Shown here: piece by piece, positions 1-8,551 of the stretch
How the letters are laid out: every line of letters begins with the position of its first letter
How positions within the stretch are numbered: the first letter of the stretch is position 1
Origin: Candidatus Pelagibacter communis
GTDB taxonomy: Bacteria; Pseudomonadota; Alphaproteobacteria; Pelagibacterales; Pelagibacteraceae
Assembly (NCBI RefSeq): GCF_001180105.1
Contig: NZ_CVSO01000040.1
Location: 80,001-144,000 of the forward strand
Direction: 5' to 3'
Length of the DNA: 64,000 nt
Translations under genes and position numbers: made by a program
Notes under the pieces: model-generated
Told to the model about the DNA's origin: nothing
The model's database searches: none
The model's input: the letters and a program-made list of their open reading frames with translations, nothing else

Positions 1-485
1 CAATTACACCAGGTAGTTATATAAGCCTAACTAGAGAAAAACTTTTTGATTTTTTAAAGAATTACGTAAAAAAAAATAATTTAGAAATTAAAAATAAAAA
101 ACTTAATTATATTCTTACTCAGACTGATCACACGAAATTAAATTTACTACCTTACTCATTAGGAAATTTAGACCTTTACAACATTAAAGTTTTGAAAAAA
201 AAAAAGTTTATAGAATTCATTAAAAAGGTAAATAGAATTGGCGGTGTATATAAATATAGGTGGGCAGACTATGATTTAATTAACCTTTTTCTTTATATCC
301 ATTTTGAAAAACCTATCTACGATTTTGCCCTTAAAAAAAATTTTTACGAGGCATCTCATCCATCAGCAAAAAGAATAACAAGTTTAAAAAACCACAAAAC
401 TAGAGATTCAATTTTAAACATTTTAAAATTATTTGTTTACCTAATTGAAAAAAGACTATTCAAATTGAAGAGAATTTTTACTTGA
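1..485 (+). CDS. C-terminal part of a putative KTR/MNT1-like mannosyltransferase
   Basis: The reading frame is open from the window edge (codons in phase with base 3) to a TGA at 483-485, so the 5' end is missing and about 160 residues are visible. The visible part contains a block reading NRIGGVYKYRWADYD, which resembles the 'GGFxYERWGD' region of the glycolipid 2-alpha-mannosyltransferase (KTR/MNT1) family, preceded by a YSLGNLDLYN stretch like that family's 'SNFEI' segment. Family membership is inferred from this one region only. It would be a cytoplasmic sugar transferase for surface glycan. It lies directly upstream of the MarR promoter and appears to end an earlier transcript. Confidence 0.45.
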   Translation, partial: ITPGSYISLTREKLFDFLKNYVKKNNLEIKNKKLNYILTQTDHTKLNLLPYSLGNLDLYNIKVLKKKKFIEFIKKVNRIGGVYKYRWADYDLINLFLYIHFEKPIYDFALKKNFYEASHPSAKRITSLKNHKTRDSILNILKLFVYLIEKRLFKLKRIFT

Positions 486-527
486 CTGTTCAATAAATGA
501 ACATTATAAATGTTCAAAAATTGAACA
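482..527 (+). promoter_or_regulatory. Sigma70-type promoter with two identical palindromic operators
   Basis: A near-consensus promoter is visible: TTGACT at 482-487, a 17-base spacer, and TATAAA at 505-510. Two copies of the palindrome TGTTCA-N5-TGAACA lie on it: operator 1 at 487-503 fills the spacer and operator 2 at 511-527 covers the expected transcription start. Their centres are 24 bases apart. This is the layout of a repressible promoter, and the next gene encodes a MarR-type regulator, so autoregulation and control of the downstream polysaccharide series are inferred. Confidence 0.65.
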
Positions 528-844
528 TGAATAGAAATAATCGAATAGATCAAGATGAGTTTGAGATTTTAAGAAAAATCCAAAAAAAACCTAGAACTAA
601 TCAGCGGGAATTAGCAGAAGAACTAGGTTTTAGTTTAGGAAAACTAAACTACTGCTTAAAGGCCCTTAAATCAAAAGGATTAATAAAACTCAAAAATTTT
701 AAAAAAAATCCAAAAAAATTAAATTATTTTTATGTGTTGACCCCAAAGGGACTGTCAGAAAAAACAAATTTAACAATAAATTTTATGAAGAGAAAAATGA
801 AAGAGTACGATGAATTAAAAAAAGAATTGGAGATAAATGACTAG
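527..844 (+). CDS. MarR-family EPS-associated transcriptional regulator
   Basis: A winged-helix protein of 105 residues. A helix-turn-helix (TNQRELAEELGFSLGKLNYC) is followed by a recognition helix and wing (LKSKGLIKLKNF) and a short C-terminal coiled coil. It matches the small MarR-like regulators found at the head of exopolysaccharide clusters. An ATG at 497 is in the same frame but lies upstream of the start of transcription expected from the promoter at 482-510, so ATG 527 is preferred. No clear Shine-Dalgarno is seen. The end overlaps the ABC transporter by 8 bases, so the two are co-transcribed and probably coupled. It likely binds the twin palindromes just upstream. Confidence 0.8.
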   Translation: MNRNNRIDQDEFEILRKIQKKPRTNQRELAEELGFSLGKLNYCLKALKSKGLIKLKNFKKNPKKLNYFYVLTPKGLSEKTNLTINFMKRKMKEYDELKKELEIND

Positions 845-2570
845 TTCCTCAAATAAGCTAAGCTACTATCTATCTATAAAACAAAAATTTTATTTTTTTG
901 TTTTATTAATTTTGTTTGTTACCAACTCTTTTTTGGAAATAGTAAGTTTGAGTTCAATCCCGGTGTTGATAGGTTATCTTCTTGCCCCAAACGAGTTTTT
1001 ACAAAAAATACCTTTTGAAAATGTAAAAATTTTTCTTAGTTTTTTTTTAGAAAACAGGTCAAAAAATGAAATTACTGGAATAGCTTGTTTTTTTATATTT
1101 CTTATCTTTGTAATTAAAAACTTTTATAGTTTGATTTCTTATTATATCGAACTTAAGTTCCATAAAAGTGTCAATTTAAGTATTAATTTCAGATTATTTA
1201 AAAGTTATTTGTATGCTCCTTACGAGACGCATCTTCTTACAAATCCCTCGTTTACAACAAGAAATTTAATTTTTTCATCAACAGCTTCAAATCAAATTAT
1301 ATCATTCGTAAGACTAATAAAAGAAATTTTGTTAATATCAGGAATAACGCTACTAATTATTTTGTTTAGTTTTGATAAATCTTTAATCGTAATCTTTTTT
1401 ATAATATCAATATTGTTTGGATCTTTTTTTTTTATAAGTGAAGTTGTTAAAAAAAAAGGTATTAAAAATGCAATAAATCAAAACGAAGTTTTAAAGACTA
1501 TTAATCAGTTTATAGGGTCAATAATTGAAATTAAAACTAAAGGAAAGGAAGAGTTCTTTTTTAAAAAATATGCTTCAAGAGTTTTTGATTTTGAGAGTAA
1601 TAATTTATTTGTAAAATTTGTAAAATCTTCTCCAAAAATGATTATAGAAATTATTGCAGGAGGTGGTCTTTTGTTAATAGTTTTTTTACTGACAAAAAAC
1701 TATGAGTTAAGCACCATAATACCTTATCTAGCTTTGTTAACACTGGCCGTTGTAAGATTATTGCCCTCAGTTAATTCAATAATGACATGTATAACAGATA
1801 TTAAGCAGCAAAAGGTCTATTTTGATTTAATTTACAATGAATTAAAAAAGTATGAATTTAAAAAAAATAGCATTTCTAAAGAAAATAAAGAGCTTAAAAA
1901 TATAAGAGAGTCAATAGAATTAAAAGATATTAGCTTCAAATATGATAGTAGTTTAGAAAAATCAATTTCATCAATAAATTTAAAAATAAAAAAAGGTAAA
2001 AGAATTGGTATTTCTGGAGAATCTGGCTCTGGCAAAAGTACGTTGTTGAAAATAATTTTAGGACTTCTGAAGCCCCAAGAAGGTGAAATATTAATTGATG
2101 GAGAAAAAATATCGTATAGCTCGAAAATATTGTGGGAGAATATTTCTTATGTACCTCAGGACTCTTACATTTTAGATGAAACAATTGAAAACAATATTGC
2201 CTTTGGATCCCTAAATGAAAGTTTAAAAAATGATAAAATATCAAAGATTATTAAATGTACTGAACTAAGTGAACTTATTGAAAGTTCTAAAAATGGAATT
2301 AAAACATTAGTGGGTGAAAGGGGCATCAGAATATCTGGAGGCCAAAAACAAAGAATTGCCATTGCTAGGGCATTGTACTCTGAACCAGATTTACTTTTTC
2401 TAGATGAGTCAACAAGCAATCTAGATTTAGAAACAGAGAGAAAAATTTATCAAAACCTTAAAAAAGACTATCCACAAATGACAATAATATCAATCTCGCA
2501 CAGAAAGGACGCTTTTATTGAATATGATAGCGTTTATTTCTTAGATAAAGGAAAGTTGTTAAAAAATTAA
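837..2570 (+). CDS. ABC exporter, fused membrane and ATPase domains (MsbA/PglK-like)
   Basis: A 577-residue half-transporter. Roughly residues 1-330 hold about six membrane segments. The C-terminal ATPase domain has Walker A GESGSGKST near residue 393, the signature SGGQKQR near 499, Walker B LLFLDEST and the switch histidine (SISHRK). This is the type I exporter layout of lipid-linked oligosaccharide flippases such as PglK and MsbA. Placed between an EPS regulator and sugar-synthesis genes, it probably flips a lipid-linked glycan across the inner membrane as a homodimer; the substrate is inferred. ATG 837 overlaps the regulator stop. Confidence 0.85.
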   Translation: MTSSSNKLSYYLSIKQKFYFFVLLILFVTNSFLEIVSLSSIPVLIGYLLAPNEFLQKIPFENVKIFLSFFLENRSKNEITGIACFFIFLIFVIKNFYSLISYYIELKFHKSVNLSINFRLFKSYLYAPYETHLLTNPSFTTRNLIFSSTASNQIISFVRLIKEILLISGITLLIILFSFDKSLIVIFFIISILFGSFFFISEVVKKKGIKNAINQNEVLKTINQFIGSIIEIKTKGKEEFFFKKYASRVFDFESNNLFVKFVKSSPKMIIEIIAGGGLLLIVFLLTKNYELSTIIPYLALLTLAVVRLLPSVNSIMTCITDIKQQKVYFDLIYNELKKYEFKKNSISKENKELKNIRESIELKDISFKYDSSLEKSISSINLKIKKGKRIGISGESGSGKSTLLKIILGLLKPQEGEILIDGEKISYSSKILWENISYVPQDSYILDETIENNIAFGSLNESLKNDKISKIIKCTELSELIESSKNGIKTLVGERGIRISGGQKQRIAIARALYSEPDLLFLDESTSNLDLETERKIYQNLKKDYPQMTIISISHRKDAFIEYDSVYFLDKGKLLKN

Positions 2571-2573
2571 TTT

Positions 2574-3581
2574 ATGAGTTTTAGAAAAATTTTTAAAAAA
2601 AAGGGCCCAATAATAATTGCAGAAGTTGGAAATAATCATGGAGGAAATCTTAATAAGGCTATCAAATACATTCATCAAGCCTCAGAAGCAGGAGCGGATG
2701 GTGTTAAATTTCAGACTTTTAAAACAGAAAATTATTACAATCGAAAATTTACACCCAAAAAAAGATACGATAAGTTAAGGAAATTTGAATTTTCTTTTGA
2801 ACAAATTTACAAACTTTCACAATACGCAAAAAAAAAGAAAATTGTTTTCTTTTCAACACCCTTTGATCTAGAAAGTGCTGAATTTCTGAATAAAATTCAG
2901 CCGTTATTCAAAATATCTTCAGGTGACAATAATAATGATCAATTAATTGATAAAATAAAAAAATTTAAGAAACCCACAATTATTTCCTCGGGTTTGATAA
3001 ACATTGAGGGAATAAAAAAACTAACTAGCAAATTTAAGGAATTCACCAATCAAAACAAACTGGCTATCTTGCACTGTATTTCTGAGTATCCTGCAGATCG
3101 GAAAAATTTAAATTTAAAATCTATTACATACTTAAAAAATAAATTTCCTAAAATTTGTATTGGTTATTCAGATCACTCAATTGGTATAGAAAATTGCAAA
3201 ATTGCGCTAAGTCTTGGGGCTGAAATAATTGAGACTCATTTTTCCTTAAATAAAAAAAATAAATCTATTAGGGACCATATGCTTTCAGCTAATCAAACAG
3301 AATTGACCAGTTTAGTAAATTTTTCAAATGAAATAAATTTTATTTTAGGTAAACCGGGAAAATTTAGTTCACGAGGTGAAAAAAAAAATGAAAAATTAAT
3401 GCGTAGATCTCCTTATTTAAAAAATAATTTAGATATAAACCAAGTAATTTTTAAAAAAGATATAATTTGGCTTCGTCCTATGATGGGCGAGGAAATAGAT
3501 ATAGATGATGTTATTGGAAAAACCTCCAAAAAAAAACAAATTAAAGGAGATTTAATTAAGTTAAAAAATTTTAAAAAATAA
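2574..3581 (+). CDS. neuB: NeuB-family nonulosonic acid synthase (sialic/legionaminic/pseudaminic type)
   Basis: The 335-residue protein starts with IIIAEVGNNHGGNLNKA, the N-terminal signature of the NeuB TIM barrel, then KFQTFK, a STPFD motif, HCISEYPA and GYSDHSIGI. The C-terminal part (RPMMGEEI...VIGKT) is a SAF/antifreeze-like domain. Family members condense phosphoenolpyruvate with a six-carbon sugar to give a nine-carbon acid. The substrate here could be a ManNAc, legionaminic or pseudaminic precursor; the adjacent amidotransferase favours an amidated sugar. It sits 3 bases after the ABC transporter and 3 bases before asnB. Confidence 0.85.
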   Translation: MSFRKIFKKKGPIIIAEVGNNHGGNLNKAIKYIHQASEAGADGVKFQTFKTENYYNRKFTPKKRYDKLRKFEFSFEQIYKLSQYAKKKKIVFFSTPFDLESAEFLNKIQPLFKISSGDNNNDQLIDKIKKFKKPTIISSGLINIEGIKKLTSKFKEFTNQNKLAILHCISEYPADRKNLNLKSITYLKNKFPKICIGYSDHSIGIENCKIALSLGAEIIETHFSLNKKNKSIRDHMLSANQTELTSLVNFSNEINFILGKPGKFSSRGEKKNEKLMRRSPYLKNNLDINQVIFKKDIIWLRPMMGEEIDIDDVIGKTSKKKQIKGDLIKLKNFKK

Positions 3582-3584
3582 ATT

Positions 3585-5426
3585 ATGTGTGGGATAGCAG
3601 GCTTTATAGGAGAAAAAAGATTGGATCAAAGTCAAATAAAAAGAACTTTGTCCTCTTTGAATTTAAGAGGACCCGATGTTCAGAATAAAAAAATATTTAG
3701 TTTTAAAAAAAAAAAAAATATAAAAGCAATTTTTTTTCATAGTAGACTGAGTATTATTGATTTAAATAAAAGATCTAATCAACCATTTCAAAAACACAAT
3801 CTTACGATTTCATTTAATGGAGAGATTTACAACTATAATGAATTGAGAAGAGAGTTAATTACAAAGGGATATAAATTTAGAACTAAATCAGACACTGAAG
3901 TTATTTTGTCAGGATACAAAGAGTATAAGGAAAGTTTCTTTAAAAAAATGAGGGGAATGTGGGCTCTAGCAATTATGGACCAAAATAAAGAGGAATTGAT
4001 TTTGTCAAGAGATAGATTTGGTGAAAAGCCCCTTTATTATTTTATGGATAAAAAAAATTTTTATTTTGGATCTCAAATAAATCAGATACATATGCTTTCT
4101 GAGAAAAAATTTGAAGTTAATGAAAAACAAATACTAAATTATCTTTGTCTCGGATATAGATCTATTGATAAGTATGGTTATGAATTTTTTAAAAAGATAA
4201 AAAAATTAGAACCAGGGACAATACTCAAGTATAATTTAATAAAAATTAAAAAAAAAAAATTTTGGTACCTAAATTATAGACCAAATTTCAATATTTCAAG
4301 ATTAAATGCCATTAAACAGACCAGAGATAAAGTTATAAAAGCAATTACAAGAAATGTTGTATCAGATGTACCGATCAGCGTATTACTTAGTGGCGGGATT
4401 GACTCGAATATAATTATTGCTGTGATAAATAAAATTTTAAAAAAAAAGGTTAGTACATTTTCAATAATCGATAATGATCAAAAATATAATGAAATAAAAT
4501 TAATAAATAAAGCAGCCAAACATAACAAAGTTAAAAATTATAAGATTTTCTTAAAAAAACAAAAAATGACAAGATTTATTCAAGATATTGAAAAATACAT
4601 TGACTATAATTCAAAACCTCTTTTTACCACAACATCTTACGTTAGCAGCAAATTGCATAAAAAAATACATGAACAGAGCATAAAGGTTAGTTTGACTGGA
4701 ATTGGCGCAGATGAACTTTTCGCTGGCTACTACGCCCATGGTCTGCATTATTTACAAGGATTAAAAAAAAAGAGTGCTTTTAAAAAAGAATTAGAGTCTT
4801 GGAAAGAAAATATACTTAGTCATGTAAGAAACCCACATTTTATAAATTTTAAAAAATTTTTAAAGAGTACCTATTATACAAAATACATATTATTTACTAA
4901 CGAAAATTTAAAAAAGATGATTAAGATTAAACGATATTCAAGATTTAAAGATAAAAAATTCTGCAAAGATAATTTAAGAAATAGAATGTTAAATGAACTT
5001 TTCTACGAAACAATTCCTCCAATTTTAAATGAAGATGATCAAAATCACATGAAATCCTCTGTAGAGAATAGATCACCTTTTTTAGATGCTGATTTAGTTG
5101 AATACGCTTATAATATACCAAGCATTCACTTGATTAAGAATGCTCAAAATAAATATATTCTTCGTGAGGCGTTTAAGGATATTTTACCAAAAAAAATTTA
5201 TTCTAATAAGATAAAAAAAGGTTTTAATGTATCAATAGACTCTTTAGTTCAAAGAAACGAAAAATCTTTTAAAAATATTTTCTCAGATAGAAATAAAAAA
5301 ATATATAAATTTGTAAGATACGAAAAATTAAAAGATCTTTTTTCCAAAAAAAAATTAAATAATTCAGAACAAATGTTTTTATTCAGATTTATTAATTGCT
5401 CAATATTTTTAGAGAGGTTTGCATGA
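3585..5426 (+). CDS. asnB: Glutamine-dependent asparagine synthase-like amidotransferase
   Basis: A 613-residue protein starting MCGIAGF, so Cys2 is the expected glutaminase nucleophile. The N-terminal class II glutaminase domain (RGPD, FNGEIYN, SDTEVIL, RDRFGEKPLYY) is followed by an ATP pyrophosphatase domain with LSGGIDSN near residue 268 and GIGADELFAGY. In polysaccharide islands such paralogues often amidate sugar acids rather than make asparagine. Here it overlaps a sugar amidotransferase by 4 bases (ATGA), so it may supply ammonia to it or act on the same sugar; this is inference. A run of 14 A at 3705-3718 is kept in frame. Confidence 0.88.
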   Translation: MCGIAGFIGEKRLDQSQIKRTLSSLNLRGPDVQNKKIFSFKKKKNIKAIFFHSRLSIIDLNKRSNQPFQKHNLTISFNGEIYNYNELRRELITKGYKFRTKSDTEVILSGYKEYKESFFKKMRGMWALAIMDQNKEELILSRDRFGEKPLYYFMDKKNFYFGSQINQIHMLSEKKFEVNEKQILNYLCLGYRSIDKYGYEFFKKIKKLEPGTILKYNLIKIKKKKFWYLNYRPNFNISRLNAIKQTRDKVIKAITRNVVSDVPISVLLSGGIDSNIIIAVINKILKKKVSTFSIIDNDQKYNEIKLINKAAKHNKVKNYKIFLKKQKMTRFIQDIEKYIDYNSKPLFTTTSYVSSKLHKKIHEQSIKVSLTGIGADELFAGYYAHGLHYLQGLKKKSAFKKELESWKENILSHVRNPHFINFKKFLKSTYYTKYILFTNENLKKMIKIKRYSRFKDKKFCKDNLRNRMLNELFYETIPPILNEDDQNHMKSSVENRSPFLDADLVEYAYNIPSIHLIKNAQNKYILREAFKDILPKKIYSNKIKKGFNVSIDSLVQRNEKSFKNIFSDRNKKIYKFVRYEKLKDLFSKKKLNNSEQMFLFRFINCSIFLERFA

Positions 5427-6532
5427 TACAAAAATGGTGCAAAAGCTGTCTTTTATCAAATACCCGTCCAAATATATATATTATGGGTGATGGAGAATGT
5501 AACGCTTGTAAAAATCATAGAAATAATAAAAATAATAACAGAGCACACGGTAAGAAAAAATTATTAAAGTTATTTAGTCAAATTAAACGTAAAAAAAAGG
5601 CAGGCTATGATTGCTTAGTACCAGTTTCGGGCGGAAAAGATAGCACATGGCAGGTATTGACCTGTTTAAATAATGGCCTTAAGGTATTGGCTGTAACTTA
5701 CAAAAGTCCAGGAAGAAATAGCTTAGGTTCACAAAACTTAAAAAATTTAGTTTCACTTGGTGTAGACCATATCGATTTTACACTTAATCCAAAAGTTGAA
5801 AAATATTTTATGCTTAAAACATTTAAAAAAAAAGGATCTACAGCTATACCGATGCACTTCTCTATTTATAATCTCCCCTATAAATTTGCAGAACTATTCG
5901 GCATACCTTTAATTGTTTGGGGTGAAAATCCAGCGGAAGAGTATGGCTATCTAAATAAAAATGATCTTAATCTTAAGGGTGGTAGGTGGTGGCAAAAGCA
6001 TGGCGCTCTCTCAAACACTAGTATAAGTAGCTGGAAAGATAAAGTTATTAACAAAAAGAATTTATTCCCGTTAACTTTGAATTCAAAAATTAGAGTAAAG
6101 TCTATTTTTTTAAGTGATTTTATAGAATGGGATCCAGTAAAGATTAAAAAGATTGTGAAAAAAAAAGGTTTTAAATTTTCAGAAAATGTCAAAACTGGTA
6201 TTTATAATTTTGCAGATATTGATTGTGATTTTATCTCTATTCACCATTATCTTAAATGGTACAAATTCGGCCTAACCAGAGCTTTTGACAATCTATCAAT
6301 TGAAATTAGAAATAAAAGAGTATCGAGGAAAAAAGCAATATCAATGCTAAAAATGTCGTTGAAAAAAATAAGACCCAAAGATGATATAAAAAAATTTTGT
6401 AAATTTGTAGGAATTAGTATTAGGGAATTTAATCTTATATGTGAAAAATTTAGAAATAAGAAAATCTGGGAAAAAAGGGGAAAAAACTGGAAAATTAAAA
6501 ATTTTTTAATAAAAAATTTTATTTGGCAATGA
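5423..6532 (+). CDS. N-acetyl sugar amidotransferase (WbpG/PseA-like)
   Basis: A 369-residue protein. Its N-terminus has two CxxC pairs (WCKSC and CNAC), followed by the PP-loop PVSGGKDSTWQ near residue 65. This is the layout of the WbpG/PseA/WbuX family, which converts a sugar acetamido group to an acetamidino group using ammonia. The start at 5423 is chosen because ATG overlaps the asnB stop (ATGA) and places the first CxxC at the usual position; an in-frame start at 5396 would add nine unrelated residues. Usual partners of this family are HisH- and HisF-like proteins, which are not visible here. Confidence 0.82.
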   Translation: MIQKWCKSCLLSNTRPNIYIMGDGECNACKNHRNNKNNNRAHGKKKLLKLFSQIKRKKKAGYDCLVPVSGGKDSTWQVLTCLNNGLKVLAVTYKSPGRNSLGSQNLKNLVSLGVDHIDFTLNPKVEKYFMLKTFKKKGSTAIPMHFSIYNLPYKFAELFGIPLIVWGENPAEEYGYLNKNDLNLKGGRWWQKHGALSNTSISSWKDKVINKKNLFPLTLNSKIRVKSIFLSDFIEWDPVKIKKIVKKKGFKFSENVKTGIYNFADIDCDFISIHHYLKWYKFGLTRAFDNLSIEIRNKRVSRKKAISMLKMSLKKIRPKDDIKKFCKFVGISIREFNLICEKFRNKKIWEKRGKNWKIKNFLIKNFIWQ

Positions 6533-6897
6533 AAATAAAAAAAAGAAATAGAAAATTTAAAGTTGGTAGAAAAAAAAACATTATTTTAAAAGATGTTGGA
6601 TCTATCAAATTAAATGATAATGAGAATATAACATTTATAGATACAAATTTAAGAGAATATGACGTATGTAAAAAAAATTGGGGTTATTATGCAACACCTT
6701 CTCTTAATAAAAGAGTTAAAAAATACGGATATATTGCTGGCTTAGTATATAATAAAAAATTTAAAACATTTTTTATTCACTTGGTAGATACCCGCAAAAA
6801 AAAAATTTTTAAGTCATATTTAAAAAAGGAAAACATGAAACTTATTTGTTGGTTGAATTCTAAAAATTTGGAAAGGATAAAAGTTAGTTTTAAATAA
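6529..6897 (+). CDS. Conserved-looking basic protein of unknown function (122 aa)
   Basis: Not recognised. It is a small, very basic soluble protein with a beta-rich pattern (IILKDVGSIKLNDNENITFI) and a central segment KNWGYYATPSLN that looks like a conserved core. There is no signal peptide or membrane segment. The ATG at 6529 overlaps the stop of the amidotransferase (ATGA), and its TAA overlaps the ATG of the cytidylyltransferase, so it is translationally coupled on both sides. That locks it into the amidated-sugar pathway, possibly as an accessory subunit; no function is claimed. Confidence 0.7.
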   Translation: MKIKKRNRKFKVGRKKNIILKDVGSIKLNDNENITFIDTNLREYDVCKKNWGYYATPSLNKRVKKYGYIAGLVYNKKFKTFFIHLVDTRKKKIFKSYLKKENMKLICWLNSKNLERIKVSFK

Positions 6898-7574
6898 TGT
6901 CTACTGTAATTTTACAAGCTAGGTCATCATCAAAAAGATTTAAAAATAAAGTATTGGCACAAATCAATGGAAAACCTATGATCTATTATGTTTATAAAAG
7001 AATTTTAAAATCAGAAAAAGTAAAAAAGATCATAATTGCATGTTCTAATCATCGTTCAGATGATCAATTATTTTGGTATTGTAAGTCAAAAGGTTTTTTA
7101 GTTGAAAGGGGGAGTCTAAATAATCTTGTTCAAAGATTTAACAAAGTAATAAAAAAATACAAATTAAAATATTTCATACGTATTAGTGGTGATAGCCCTT
7201 GTATGGACTTTAATGTAATTAACAAGGTGTATAAAGTTTTTAGAAAAAATAATTGTGATATTGCGACCAATGTTTATCCACGGTCATTTCCAAAAGGTAT
7301 TTCGGTAGAAGTTATCAAAACAAAAATCTTTAAAAAACTATTAACTAAAAAATTATCTTTATATAACAAAGAACATGTTACCAGTTATTTTTATGAAAAT
7401 GCTAAAGATTATAGAATATATAATTTGAAGAACAGCATTAACCGAAGCAGAAAAAGTTTAGCACTTGATACAAAAAACGACTTTAAAAAACTCAAGCCAA
7501 TTATTAAACAAAAAGATTTTTTTAACCTTAATTGGCAAAACATATTAAATAAAAAAAACAGATTATGGAAATAA
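6897..7574 (+). CDS. SpsF-type cytidylyltransferase (CMP-sugar synthetase family)
   Basis: A 225-residue nucleotidyltransferase. The N-terminal ILQARSSSKRFKNKVL is the CTP-binding signature of the NeuA/KdsB/SpsF group, followed by GKPMIYYV and the RISGDSPCMDF metal-binding segment. SpsF proteins are usually paired with SpsE/NeuB synthases in glycan clusters, and such a synthase lies 3.3 kb upstream in the same series. The likely role is to activate the nine-carbon product as its CMP derivative. The gene starts inside the preceding stop (TAATG) and overlaps the next gene by 10 bases. Confidence 0.8.
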   Translation: MSTVILQARSSSKRFKNKVLAQINGKPMIYYVYKRILKSEKVKKIIIACSNHRSDDQLFWYCKSKGFLVERGSLNNLVQRFNKVIKKYKLKYFIRISGDSPCMDFNVINKVYKVFRKNNCDIATNVYPRSFPKGISVEVIKTKIFKKLLTKKLSLYNKEHVTSYFYENAKDYRIYNLKNSINRSRKSLALDTKNDFKKLKPIIKQKDFFNLNWQNILNKKNRLWK

Positions 7575-8548
7575 AAGCTGCAGTGATTGGATCTGGAATT
7601 GGTGAAAAACATATTCAAGCTATTGATGAATTAAAATTTTCTAATGTAAAAATAATTTGCGAGACAGATCCAAAAAAAATCAAAATTTTAAAAAAAAAGT
7701 ATAGGAATAAGGTTGTTACTCATAGAGAAAACGATATTTTTAAAGATAGTTCCATTAACTTAGTCTCAATCGCAAGCTACGATGATTTCCACTATAAACA
7801 AATTTTAAAGTGTATCAGGTACAACAAACACATAATAGTTGAAAAACCAATGTGTTTAAAATTAAGTCAACTTAAAGAAATTAAAAAAAGATTAAGCAAA
7901 AAGAAAAAAATAAAATTATTTTCTAATCTTGTATTAAGAGTCAATAATTTGTTTTTAGACCTAAAGAAAAAGATTAAATCAAAAGATATTTATTTTATTG
8001 AGGCTGATTATATTTGGGGTAGAAAAAATAAATTATTTGGATGGAGAGCAAAAACAAAAAATTATTCTATTACACTAGGAGCAGGGATTCATATGATAGA
8101 TCTCGTTAACTGGTTAATTGACTTAAAACCTATGTACGCAAATGCTTTTGGTAGTAACAAAATGACAAAAAACACAACTTTTAAGAAAAATAGCTTTAAT
8201 GTTGTAATACTTGAATACCCAAAAAAAATTTTGACTAAAATTTCATCAAATTGTGTTGCCCATTATGATCATTTCCATGAATTAAAAATTTTTACAAAAA
8301 ATGCAACGTATATTAACAATCTACAAGGTAAATTTATTTATAAAGATAAAAAGGTCATTCCTTTAACTCGGAATTACCCAGATAAAAAAAATAGAAAAAA
8401 ACTAATTCAAAATTTTATAGAATGTATTGTTAAAAACAGTAAAAAACCAATTATGCAACTTAAAGAGCAGTTTGATTTAATGAGCATTTGCTTTGCAATA
8501 GAAGAATCTTTATCTAAAAAGAGGAAGGTAAAAATTAATTATATTTAA
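7565..8548 (+). CDS. Gfo/Idh/MocA-family sugar oxidoreductase
   Basis: A 327-residue protein with an N-terminal Rossmann fold (AAVIGSGIGEKHIQA), the EKPM motif typical of the family near residue 95, and a C-terminal beta-sheet domain containing GAGIHMIDLVNW. Members oxidise or reduce a sugar hydroxyl using NAD(P), usually on nucleotide sugars. With the aminotransferase immediately downstream (3-base gap) it forms the common ketone-then-amine pair: the oxidoreductase makes a keto sugar and the DegT enzyme adds an amino group. The exact sugar is unknown. Confidence 0.82.
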   Translation: MEIKAAVIGSGIGEKHIQAIDELKFSNVKIICETDPKKIKILKKKYRNKVVTHRENDIFKDSSINLVSIASYDDFHYKQILKCIRYNKHIIVEKPMCLKLSQLKEIKKRLSKKKKIKLFSNLVLRVNNLFLDLKKKIKSKDIYFIEADYIWGRKNKLFGWRAKTKNYSITLGAGIHMIDLVNWLIDLKPMYANAFGSNKMTKNTTFKKNSFNVVILEYPKKILTKISSNCVAHYDHFHELKIFTKNATYINNLQGKFIYKDKKVIPLTRNYPDKKNRKKLIQNFIECIVKNSKKPIMQLKEQFDLMSICFAIEESLSKKRKVKINYI

Positions 8549-8551
8549 ATT

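Noticed and set aside
497-526. ATG at 497 as start of the MarR-type regulator
   Set aside because: It lies inside the first operator and upstream of the start of transcription predicted from TTGACT/TATAAA; ATG 527 fits better.
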